DNA of 33,540 nucleotides, from assembly GCA_903886255.1 (NCBI GenBank), contig CAISLM010000024.1, positions 1 through 33,540 on the forward strand, read 5' to 3'. The translations under genes and the position numbers were made by a program. Every line of letters begins with the position of its first letter. Position 1 is the stretch's first letter. Positions 1 to 7,574 of this stretch are shown here, piece by piece. Under the pieces are notes generated by a model. The model did not search any database and was not told the DNA's origin. It worked only from the letters and a program-made list of their open reading frames with translations. This DNA is from Candidatus Collierbacteria bacterium (GTDB lineage Bacteria > Patescibacteriota > Microgenomatia > UBA1400 > MFAQ01).

Positions 1-5
1 TAGTA

Positions 6-1886
6 TTGGCTCAAATTACGATACTTTATCCGTTTATCCACCTGCCGGTAGTCAACAATCAACAGTTTATCGGTTTTGGTGGAATTGGTGACTATTTTAA
101 ACATTCTTATGTTATTACTACCTTAGTTGAAAATGGTGTCCATGCAAAACATCCCTTTTTCCCCCTATCGGATTTCAAATATTACTACGGCTATTATTTA
201 ATTCCAGCCTTAATTACATCCTTTTTCCGCCAGTGGCAGTTAGTTATTTTATCCGTATATGTTTTACTCGCCAACGCCTTTTCGTATTGGCTGATAAAAA
301 AAGTAATTGATCAGAATATCAAGCAAATAAAATTGCGTTGGCTGGTCTATTTCCTAGCCGTAATTGGTTATAGTTTTGATGCACTATCCATGATTATGGG
401 TAAATTATATTTGACTCTTCCCTGGTATCAAGCGTGGAAAATCGATCTTCAAGCCGGTTTCCGGATAATGACCACTCTTCAAACGGCTTTTTGGGTTCCT
501 CAGCACTTTCTGGTAGGTAGCCTTGTAGTCTATCTTCTCTCTCAACTGTTGAGTAAGAAAGATACTTCATTATTTCAAATATTTGGTGTTGTTTTTTTTA
601 GTCTACTCGCCAGTGCGTTTGTATCAATTTATCTTATTTTTGCTCTCGGACTTATTTTCTTGTTTATACCAAAGCATCGGAAAAACCTAATTTGCGGAGG
701 TATTTTCGCTTTAATTGTCCTTTTCCCCTACATCAAAACAATGCTGGGGAACGGCACCCATCTTTTTAGTTTTTATTCAATTTCACCTTATCAATATTTT
801 CACCAAAACAACTTCTTTTACAATTCGGCCAACTGGCTGATAACTGTCTTTTCTCAGACAGGTTGGCTCCCTCTCTTAACATTTATTACCTTATTGTTAT
901 TACGTAAGAAAATCGGTTTTAAAAAACTTCTTTTTTGGAATGTACTACTATTCGGTTTTATGATCATTACTTTATTTGTTCGATCTAGTGGCTACAATGA
1001 TTTTGGCATGCGCTCAATGCTTCCAATTCAAATAGGACTTCCCATTGTCCTGGGCGCGGCGGTCGAGCGTTTAAAGCGGAGCTGGCAAAAATACACGATT
1101 ATTGGCTTGATGGTCTTGGCTGCGGTTGTTTCTTCGCCCGGAATTCTCTCAGAAACCATTAGTGCTTGGAAGGCGCGTGGTTTGATGAGTTATGACGAGA
1201 GTCGTTTAATATTACACATTAGGAGTTTGCCGGGGAATGTTCGACTAGCAGCCGTCGGACGAGATGAATGGATCTATAAAATCCCCTCAATGGGTTTCCA
1301 TTCGGTCCTTACCAATGATTTATATGATGCAGCTCCATATTCCGACCCTAGTGTTAACCATACGATTGTCGAGGTAAACCTTAGAGAACTATTTATAGAT
1401 CCTGCCACCGACATCCGCCTAAAAAATCCCCAGGAGTTAATCAGGGTTTTATCTCCATTACCTTTTGACCAATTAATTATTGATGAAAATATTTACGTAA
1501 AACAAGGAAAAAATCCTTGGGTAATTATTTTTGATCAATATCAAGTGCCGGTAGAAGCTAAAATAGGCCGCTTTAGGTTATATAAAAAGTCAATGCTTTT
1601 GTCTTTATTAGCCAACCACAATATCAAACTAGGTGACAAACAGCAGACCCTAGTTAAAGATCGGTCTCTACCTATCAAAAAAGGTCTCTGGTTTGTTCAA
1701 GTTTGCAGCAAAACAGATGAATTTGTCTATTTTGACCTGGAAGATTATTACACCCTTCTGAGCATCTCTCTAGATAAAAATCAATGCGCCGGAAACTATT
1801 TTTATCACGAAAACGATTCTCCCTTGCGACTAAGTATTCAGAACACAGTTAAAGAAGTTAACGTCTTTCCGGTCTTATTTAACTGA
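6..1886 (+). CDS. Large multi-pass membrane protein with C-terminal soluble domain, probably 5'-truncated by the window edge
   Basis: Long ORF with many hydrophobic segments. ORF-track start is TTG at the window edge and the frame is open upstream. 'HPFFPLSDFKYYYGYYLIPA' resembles loops of large integral-membrane glycosyltransferase-like proteins. Confidence 0.75.
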   Translation: MAQITILYPFIHLPVVNNQQFIGFGGIGDYFKHSYVITTLVENGVHAKHPFFPLSDFKYYYGYYLIPALITSFFRQWQLVILSVYVLLANAFSYWLIKKVIDQNIKQIKLRWLVYFLAVIGYSFDALSMIMGKLYLTLPWYQAWKIDLQAGFRIMTTLQTAFWVPQHFLVGSLVVYLLSQLLSKKDTSLFQIFGVVFFSLLASAFVSIYLIFALGLIFLFIPKHRKNLICGGIFALIVLFPYIKTMLGNGTHLFSFYSISPYQYFHQNNFFYNSANWLITVFSQTGWLPLLTFITLLLLRKKIGFKKLLFWNVLLFGFMIITLFVRSSGYNDFGMRSMLPIQIGLPIVLGAAVERLKRSWQKYTIIGLMVLAAVVSSPGILSETISAWKARGLMSYDESRLILHIRSLPGNVRLAAVGRDEWIYKIPSMGFHSVLTNDLYDAAPYSDPSVNHTIVEVNLRELFIDPATDIRLKNPQELIRVLSPLPFDQLIIDENIYVKQGKNPWVIIFDQYQVPVEAKIGRFRLYKKSMLLSLLANHNIKLGDKQQTLVKDRSLPIKKGLWFVQVCSKTDEFVYFDLEDYYTLLSISLDKNQCAGNYFYHENDSPLRLSIQNTVKEVNVFPVLFN

Positions 1887-1952
1887 TTGACGAGCAAGTC
1901 CCATCATATTGCGACTATCTTCGACACACCCCCAGAGTGCATTTTTTGCTAT

Positions 1953-1981
1953 GTGATCTTCCGTCGTAGGAACGGAATCAC
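1953..1981. repeat. Imperfect hairpin GTGATcttCCGT...ACGGaatCAC
   Basis: Inverted repeat with a small bulge in the intergenic region between ORF1 and the orphan gene. Confidence 0.45.
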
Positions 1982-2030
1982 GTCAGATTTTGAACAGGCA
2001 TAAATAGGCACGCGGTGACATAGCCTATAG

Positions 2031-2059
2031 TTGACAAAAACCCATTATTATGTTAGAAT
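2031..2059 (+). promoter_or_regulatory. Sigma70-type promoter for the 125-aa orphan gene (TTGACA - 17 nt - TAGAAT)
   Basis: -35 TTGACA at 2031-2036, 17-nt spacer, -10 TAGAAT at 2054-2059, about 70-nt leader to the ATG. Confidence 0.75.
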
Positions 2060-2134
2060 AGCAAAGATAAGACGGATATCAACTCGGTTGGCACATTCAC
2101 GTTCAATTAAATCATTCATACTATGGAGGACTAA

Positions 2135-2512
2135 ATGGGCATAATTCAAAGACTTATAGAGGCAGTCGACTTTTGCGGAAAACCAGGGGAAAAGTATCGT
2201 TCGGTAACGGCAGCGTATAGAGAGGACCCAAGTATTTTAGTCATCGAAGCGGCTGACTTCTTAAGCAACAAAGGCTGCAAGGTCCGGCTATTTGTTCAAA
2301 GCATAGTTGATAAGAATAAAAAACAACTGACCCTGAAAGAATTCATCGATCAGTTCAATGAGGCTTTTGACTTCCTAAACGAGGATGACAACGAATTTAC
2401 GCCATCTGCATCCATTGTTGTCGGTGTTTCCAATAAAATCAAATTCAATTGGTACAATGGTACTGAAGGAAACAATATTGAAATCACCTTCAGCAAAATC
2501 GAAGTGATTTAA
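2135..2512 (+). CDS. Hypothetical protein (125 aa), monocistronic
   Basis: Strong SD GGAGGA at 2125-2130, ATG at 2135, consensus promoter upstream, intrinsic terminator immediately downstream. Confidence 0.85.
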   Translation: MGIIQRLIEAVDFCGKPGEKYRSVTAAYREDPSILVIEAADFLSNKGCKVRLFVQSIVDKNKKQLTLKEFIDQFNEAFDFLNEDDNEFTPSASIVVGVSNKIKFNWYNGTEGNNIEITFSKIEVI

Positions 2513-2519
2513 CACACTC

Positions 2520-2548
2520 AGCCCTGGGTTATTTACCCAGGGCTTTTT
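2520..2548 (+). terminator. Rho-independent terminator AGCCCTGGGT-tattt-ACCCAGGGCT-TTTT
   Basis: Perfect 10-bp stem (2520-2529 / 2535-2544) followed by a T-run, 8 nt after the stop codon. Confidence 0.92.
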
Positions 2549-2578
2549 GTATCTTGAGCACAATTTTAAATTGATCCC

Positions 2579-2701
2579 CTGAATTTTTCTTATGGCCTGG
2601 CTCGGCAAGATCGTTACGAGCTTGCCTCCGCTTTTCGACTCCCACAATTTACCTCAGAAAACAAAAAAGCACCACAAGGGTGCATTTTTCGCTTTCTGTG
2701 A
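2579..2701. repeat. Copy A of a dispersed non-coding repeat (other copy at 7389-7503)
   Basis: 2626-2701 is identical over 76 bp to 7428-7503. The left part 'ctgaatttttcttatggcct' is also shared, with a variable hairpin between. Confidence 0.9.
2663..2689. terminator. Bidirectional-looking terminator hairpin in repeat copy A
   Basis: AAAAAAGCACC-ACAAG-GGTGCATTTTT; same sequence as the tRNA-Glu downstream terminator. Confidence 0.65.
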
Positions 2702-2750
2702 GGTGTTATAACGAAGTTCGGACCTATTTCCAACAGAATTACTAACTCAT

Positions 2751-3242
2751 TGGCTCACTGCTCGGCCTGTCGGCCTCGCGGTTCGCCAACTGCCGGACTT
2801 TATCCGCCTATGGCGGAGGCAGTATTACGGTCGCGCGATACCGAACCTCCAACTGCCGTTGTCGGTGAGCCATACGAATTCTGTATCCCGCCTGCGGGCG
2901 GGACGATTTGCCACATCTCTCGTCATTGCGAATCGACGCTCGATGTGGCAATCTAGTCTGTCATTCCGGGCTTGACCCGGAATCTATATACAAACTTACA
3001 TTATGTTCGCCACAAGATCGCAGGAAGCGTTGTGGCGAAGCTCTCTCAATATGTGGCTCGTTTAACAATCTCGCCATATAAATATCAGCTAGTCAGGAGA
3101 GAATTTTACTAGCTGATATTTAAGAATTGAGATAGCATTTGGCCTGTCGGCCAAAGCGCCTGCTTCGCAGGCACTTAGACAAAAACTCAGGTTGAGATAT
3201 GTGATGTATCTCCAATTGATCTGTTGAGGTCTAACCTGAGTT
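2751..3242. repeat. Cluster of heterogeneous palindromes/hairpins
   Basis: Inverted repeats: 2751-2758/2865-2872 TGGCTCAC; 2803-2817 TCCGCCTATGGCGGA; 2886-2903 TCCCGCCTGCGGGCGGGA; 2905-2917/2942-2953 GATTTGCCACATC/GATGTGGCAATC; 2963-2970/2976-2983 ATTCCGGG/CCCGGAAT; 3006-3015/3030-3039 TTCGCCACAA; 3080-3093/3108-3121 AAATATCAGCTAGT; 3138-3155 TTTGGCCtgtcGGCCAAA; 3158-3172 GCCTGCttcGCAGGC; 3184-3193/3233-3242 AACTCAGGTT; 3194-3212 GAGATA...TATCTC. Confidence 0.9.
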
Positions 3243-3270
3243 AAAAATACATAATAAAATGTAGTGCTTA

Positions 3271-3300
3271 TTGACAAATGCAACTGAGTTGCGTTAATAT
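3271..3300 (+). promoter_or_regulatory. Promoter of the zur-znu operon with candidate Zur operator in the spacer
   Basis: TTGACA (3271-3276), 18-nt spacer, TAATAT (3295-3300); ATG only 6 nt later. Near-palindrome AATGCAACT-G-AGTTGCGTT at 3277-3295. Confidence 0.75.
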
Positions 3301-3306
3301 TTCTTC

Positions 3307-3708
3307 ATGCAAGATGAAATTGTAAAAAGCTTAAAAGAATCTGGGCTAAAAATAACTACTGTTCGGACAAGGATTCTTGAAATACTAAATATTTCCATCA
3401 AGCCATTGACGGTCCATAAAATTCTTTCGGAAATTGACGTAAACAAAACAACCATTTACAGAGAAATTGATATCTTGCTAAAAGCAGGCTATCTTAACAA
3501 GGTTGATTTTGGCGACGGGAATAAAAGGTATGAACTTTCGAGTCTTGATCATCACCATCATTTGGTCTGTATCAAATGCCATGCAGTTGAGGATGTGGTC
3601 CTAAAAGAAACCCTTTTCAATGAAGAAAATCTGATTTCTCTTACAAATAAATTTAAGGTTTCGTACCACAATTTGGAGTTTTTTGGTTATTGCCACAACT
3701 GTCAATGA
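3307..3708 (+). CDS. zur: Fur-family transcriptional regulator, Zur-like
   Basis: Winged-helix Fur-type sequence, 'DHHHHLVCIKCHAVEDV' and C-terminal CHNC structural-zinc motifs; directly upstream of znuACB-type genes. Confidence 0.88.
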   Translation: MQDEIVKSLKESGLKITTVRTRILEILNISIKPLTVHKILSEIDVNKTTIYREIDILLKAGYLNKVDFGDGNKRYELSSLDHHHHLVCIKCHAVEDVVLKETLFNEENLISLTNKFKVSYHNLEFFGYCHNCQ

Positions 3709-4619
3709 AAAAAATATTGATTTTACTATTGATTGCAATCGTTATTGGGATAGGAATATATTTTGGATTAAAAAATAACGGCAAGTCTACTACAAATGGA
3801 AAACTACAAATTACAGCATCCTTTTATCCTTATTATTTTTTTGCTTCGGAAATCGGCGGCAGTAAAGTCCAGGTGACAAATATCACCCCGGCCGGTGCAG
3901 AACCCCATGATTATGAACCAACTTCTGGAGACTTGGTCTTGATCAATTCAAGCAAACTCCTGATTTTGAATGGCCAAGTTGAGCCATGGGGAACAAAAAT
4001 TCAGACTGATCTGGAAGGTAAAAGTACAAAAATACTAGTGGCGGGCACAGGTTTATTTACCCAAAAAGTTACCGATGAGGAAGGACAAACAGCGACTGAT
4101 CCACACATTTGGTTAAGCCCTACACGCGCCAAAGTTCAGGCCAAGGCAATTCTTAATGAATTGATTCAAATTGATCCTGCAAATAAAGATTATTATTCTG
4201 CAAATGCCAATAAACTCCTTAACGAGTTAGACAACTTGGATCAAAGTTTTAAGAAAGGACTAGCCTCCTGCCAAAAGAAAGACATTGTTACTTCTCATGC
4301 TGCCTTCGGATACTTGGCGAGTGATTATGGTCTGATACAAATCCCTATAGCCGGACTTTCACCGGATGCCGAACCATCACTCAAAGAGATGGCAAATATT
4401 ACTAATTTCGTTAAAACAAATGGAATTAATTATATTTTCTTTGAAAGTTTAGTCAGTCCTAAACTTTCACAAACAATTGCCGCAGAAACTGGAGCGCAGA
4501 CCCTCGTTCTTGATCCGCTTGAGGGTCTAACTCCAGCAGCTTTATCGAGCGGTGAAAACTACTTGACCATAATGAATCAGAATCTACAGAACCTGGAGAT
4601 CGCACTTGAATGTAAATGA
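3705..4619 (+). CDS. znuA: Metal (zinc) ABC transporter substrate-binding protein
   Basis: 'EPHDYEPT', 'DPHIWLSP', 'SHAAFGYLA' motifs of cluster A-I SBPs; signal/TM N-terminus. ORF track starts at 3690 (TTG); ATG 3705 overlapping the zur stop as ATGA is more likely. Confidence 0.92.
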   Translation: MKKILILLLIAIVIGIGIYFGLKNNGKSTTNGKLQITASFYPYYFFASEIGGSKVQVTNITPAGAEPHDYEPTSGDLVLINSSKLLILNGQVEPWGTKIQTDLEGKSTKILVAGTGLFTQKVTDEEGQTATDPHIWLSPTRAKVQAKAILNELIQIDPANKDYYSANANKLLNELDNLDQSFKKGLASCQKKDIVTSHAAFGYLASDYGLIQIPIAGLSPDAEPSLKEMANITNFVKTNGINYIFFESLVSPKLSQTIAAETGAQTLVLDPLEGLTPAALSSGENYLTIMNQNLQNLEIALECK

Positions 4620-4637
4620 CGGATTAAAATATATCAT

Positions 4638-5357
4638 ATGATTCCTGACACGAAAAACATTGTTGAAGTCAAAAATGTCTCTTTCTCTTATATCCCTGGA
4701 AATCCAGTACTTAAGGACATTGATCTGTATATTCATCAAGGCGATTATCTCGGAATAGTTGGTCCAAATGGTGGGGGAAAAAGCACTCTCATCAAATTAA
4801 TCCTTGGTCTAATTAGACCACAACTTGGAAGTATTGCCATGTTTTGTAAAAATGTTGCTTACGTTGGCCAAAAAGCGACAGACTTTGACCAAAAGTTTCC
4901 CGCAACTGTACAGGACGTTGTCTCAATGGGTCGTTATTCCGAGAGAGGACTGTTTAAAGGATTATCAAAAGAAGATAAACAATTAGTTTCCAATGCAATC
5001 GAACAGGTCGACATGTCGGATTTCAAAAATAGATTGATAGGTGAGCTATCCGGCGGTCAACAGCAGAAGACTTTTATTGCGCGAGCATTAGCACAGCAAC
5101 CGGAAATAATTTTCCTCGACGAACCTACAAGCGGGGTTGACCAAACTTCTCAAGTTCAATTCTATAAAATTCTTAAGAAATTGAATCAGGATTTGGGTAT
5201 TACTCTTGTATTGATCTCTCATGATGTCGATGTAATCACCAAGGAGGTAACCAAGATTGCAGCTATAAATCGTGACCTGGTTTTTTATGGACCATCAGAA
5301 AACTTTATTAAAGAAGAACATGGGATAAAATTTATTGCGCATCACACAAATGCTTAA
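4638..5357 (+). CDS. znuC: Metal ABC transporter ATP-binding protein
   Basis: Walker A 'GPNGGGKST', signature 'LSGGQQQ', Walker B 'IIFLDEPTSG'. Confidence 0.95.
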   Translation: MIPDTKNIVEVKNVSFSYIPGNPVLKDIDLYIHQGDYLGIVGPNGGGKSTLIKLILGLIRPQLGSIAMFCKNVAYVGQKATDFDQKFPATVQDVVSMGRYSERGLFKGLSKEDKQLVSNAIEQVDMSDFKNRLIGELSGGQQQKTFIARALAQQPEIIFLDEPTSGVDQTSQVQFYKILKKLNQDLGITLVLISHDVDVITKEVTKIAAINRDLVFYGPSENFIKEEHGIKFIAHHTNA

Positions 5358-6147
5358 TTTATTTCAATATGATTTTGTCGTCAGAGGGTTAATTGCAGGA
5401 CTCATAATTGCAATCGTCGCCCCAACAATTGGAGTATTTCTGGTGTTAAAACGTTATTCATTGATCGCAGACACTCTCTCTCACGTTTCACTAGCCGGAA
5501 TTGCCGCAGGTCTCCTTCTCGGGATTAACCCACTCCTTACCGCGATCGGGGCAACTGCAGTCTCATCTATACTTATTGACAAACTAAGATTATCTCGCAA
5601 ATTTTATGGAGAAAGTGCTTTGGCACTTTTTCTTTCGGGAAGTCTTGCTTTAGCAGTGGTTCTTATTGGTATTTCTCACGGATTCAACACCTCTCTCCTT
5701 AATTACCTGTTTGGAAGTATCGCCACAGTTACGAATAGCGATATATATACTGTTTCAATTCTCGGAGTAATAGTTCTTGTAATACTTACAATAATTTATA
5801 AGGAGTTATTTTTTATTACTTTTGATGAAGACTCGGCTAAAGTTTCAGGAATTAAAGTAAACGCGATAAACACGGTATTTATAATTTTGGCAGCGATAAC
5901 AATTTCCTTGGCCATCCCCATAGTTGGGATTCTTCTTATTTCTGCACTTCTGGTGATTCCGACGGTTGCGTCTCTCCAGTTCAAGAAATCACTCTTCCCC
6001 ACGATCTTGATTGCCCAAGTTATTTCAGTACTGTCGGTCTTTTCCGGAATTATTTTGTCTTTTTACTTTAACTTGGCACCGGGAGGATCAATTGTTCTTA
6101 TTAGTCTTTTGATCCTTGTTATATCTCATGTTATTCTTCAGAAATAA
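5350..6147 (+). CDS. znuB: Metal ABC transporter permease
   Basis: ABC-3 family permease sequence ('LIADTLSHVSLAGIAAG', 'VVALIGISHG' region). ORF track starts at 5335; ATG 5350 overlapping the znuC stop is a likely true start. Confidence 0.92.
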   Translation: MLNLFQYDFVVRGLIAGLIIAIVAPTIGVFLVLKRYSLIADTLSHVSLAGIAAGLLLGINPLLTAIGATAVSSILIDKLRLSRKFYGESALALFLSGSLALAVVLIGISHGFNTSLLNYLFGSIATVTNSDIYTVSILGVIVLVILTIIYKELFFITFDEDSAKVSGIKVNAINTVFIILAAITISLAIPIVGILLISALLVIPTVASLQFKKSLFPTILIAQVISVLSVFSGIILSFYFNLAPGGSIVLISLLILVISHVILQK

Positions 6148-6207
6148 CATAATAGAATTAGGTAAGATAGCGATCAGGGGAATTGTAATGAAGTCTACAA
6201 TATAAGT

Positions 6208-7356
6208 ATGACAAAATTAATTAATATCGTTATCTTCCTCTCTGTTTTTTTATTAAGTATCTCGTTTGTGTCGCCGGTAAAGGCTCAAGATAACGCAGGT
6301 GAAAATAGTTCTGATGTCCCCACCGAGGTATTTTATAAGGCCCTTGTTGAAAAAATCACTGCTCAAGGGGAAAACACATCATATGGGTTTACCTCTCCAT
6401 ATCAAAAAGTCGTTCTCAAGTTTCTTGATGGAAATTTGAAAGGCCAGGAGATTAACATTGATAATGGCGGGGGAGCATACAGTATCGACAAAAGCCAACT
6501 TGTAAATGTAAACGACACAGTACTTGTTAATAAGACAGACTTTGGTGACAACTCATCTACTTATCAAATTACCGACCAATATAGATTAGATAAAGTAATT
6601 CCCATTATTATCGTTTTCTTCTTAGCCATCCTGGTATTAAGTGGTTTTCAAGGACTCGGTTCTATTGTCGGATTAGTCATCAGTTTGGCTGTCATTATCA
6701 AGTACATAATTCCCCAGATTCTCGCCGGTAAGGACCCCTTATTTATCAGCATCATCGGATGTTTAGTTATCATGATCACCACCATTTATCTTGCCCATGG
6801 ATTTTCCCGGAAAACTACGATTGCTTTAATATCAACTTTTTTGACTCTCGTCGGAACAGCCCTGATATCAATCCTTTTCGTTCAAATTACTCGTTTAACC
6901 GGTTTAGGTAACGAAGACGCTTCTTCTTTAAGACTTGACCCTTCATTAAATATAAACTTTAAAGGTTTGCTACTGGGCGGTATTCTGATTGGAACACTGG
7001 GTGTACTTGATGATGTTACTACCGGTCTATCGGCATCAATTTTTGAATTGGCCAAAGCCAACCCCAAATACAAGTATAAAGAACTCTTTAGATCAGGGTT
7101 AGTCATCGGCAGAGAACACATTGCTTCGCTGGTTAATACTTTAGTCCTTGCGTATGCTGGCGCTTCATTACCGATTTTCGTGACAATCGTCCTGAATCCG
7201 AGCCATTACCCTATAAATATAATATTAAATGACGGGTTGATAATGGAAGAAGTAGTAAGAACTCTTGCCGGTAGTATTGGGTTGATTGCTGCCGTTCCCC
7301 TAACCACCTTTATTGCTGCTTACTATGTGTCCAAACAAAAAACTCTCAAAGTGTGA
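6208..7356 (+). CDS. YibE/F family membrane protein
   Basis: Signal peptide followed by multi-TM YibE/F region ('LGVLDDVTTGLSASIFELAKANP', 'REHIASLVNTLVLAYAGASLP'). Confidence 0.88.
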   Translation: MTKLINIVIFLSVFLLSISFVSPVKAQDNAGENSSDVPTEVFYKALVEKITAQGENTSYGFTSPYQKVVLKFLDGNLKGQEINIDNGGGAYSIDKSQLVNVNDTVLVNKTDFGDNSSTYQITDQYRLDKVIPIIIVFFLAILVLSGFQGLGSIVGLVISLAVIIKYIIPQILAGKDPLFISIIGCLVIMITTIYLAHGFSRKTTIALISTFLTLVGTALISILFVQITRLTGLGNEDASSLRLDPSLNINFKGLLLGGILIGTLGVLDDVTTGLSASIFELAKANPKYKYKELFRSGLVIGREHIASLVNTLVLAYAGASLPIFVTIVLNPSHYPINIILNDGLIMEEVVRTLAGSIGLIAAVPLTTFIAAYYVSKQKTLKV

Positions 7357-7371
7357 TCCCGGCGGGAGTCG
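7352..7371. repeat. 20-bp direct repeat TGTGATCCCGGCGGGAGTCG, copy 1 (tRNA-Glu 3'-end fragment)
   Basis: Identical to 7499-7518, which spans the 3' end of tRNA-Glu. Contains the TGA stop of yibE/F. Confidence 0.95.
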
Positions 7372-7432
7372 CCATAGATAAAATTCTGCTGAATTTTTCT
7401 TATGGCCTCGCTCGTCGCCGGTCGCGACTCCG
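7365..7432. repeat. Nested inverted repeat
   Basis: GGAGTCGC...GCGACTCC outer arms and GCCATAGATAAAATTC-tgct-GAATTTTTCTTATGGC inner arms (13 of 16 positions pair). Confidence 0.8.
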
Positions 7433-7503
7433 CTTTTCGACTCCCACAATTTACCTCAGAAAACAAAAAAGCACCACAAGGGTGCATTTTTCGCTTTCTG
7501 TGA
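7389..7503. repeat. Copy B of the dispersed non-coding repeat (other copy 2579-2701)
   Basis: 7428-7503 is identical over 76 bp to 2626-2701. Confidence 0.9.
7465..7491 (-). terminator. Intrinsic terminator for tRNA-Glu
   Basis: On the - strand: AAAAATGCACCCTTGTGGTGCTTTTTT, about 10 nt beyond the tRNA 3' end. Confidence 0.8.
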
Positions 7504-7574
7504 TCCCGGCGGGAGTCGAACCCGCGATCTTTTGGATGAGAACCAAATGTCCTAGACCACTAGACGACGGGACC
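7501..7574 (-). tRNA. tRNA-Glu (anticodon CTC), CCA not encoded
   Basis: Reverse complement GGTCCCGTCGTCTAGTGGTCTAGGACATTTGGTTCTCATCCAAAAGATCGCGGGTTCGACTCCCGCCGGGATCA. Acceptor GGTCCCG/CGGGATC, anticodon stem-loop TTTGG-TTCTCAT-CCAAA, T-arm GCGGG-TTCGACT-CCCGC; followed by CAG, not CCA. Confidence 0.93.

Noticed and set aside
2375-2647. ORF of 90 aa on - strand
   Set aside because: Antisense to the orphan gene and its terminator, extends into the repeat.
2750-2956. ORF of 68 aa on + strand
   Set aside because: Entirely within the palindrome island; composition reflects hairpins, no promoter or SD.
2751-3242. Palindrome island considered as a CRISPR array
   Set aside because: Hairpins differ in sequence and spacing; no repeated direct-repeat unit and no cas genes.
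3089-3283. ORF of 64 aa on - strand
   Set aside because: Overlaps hairpins and the zur promoter; likely chance.
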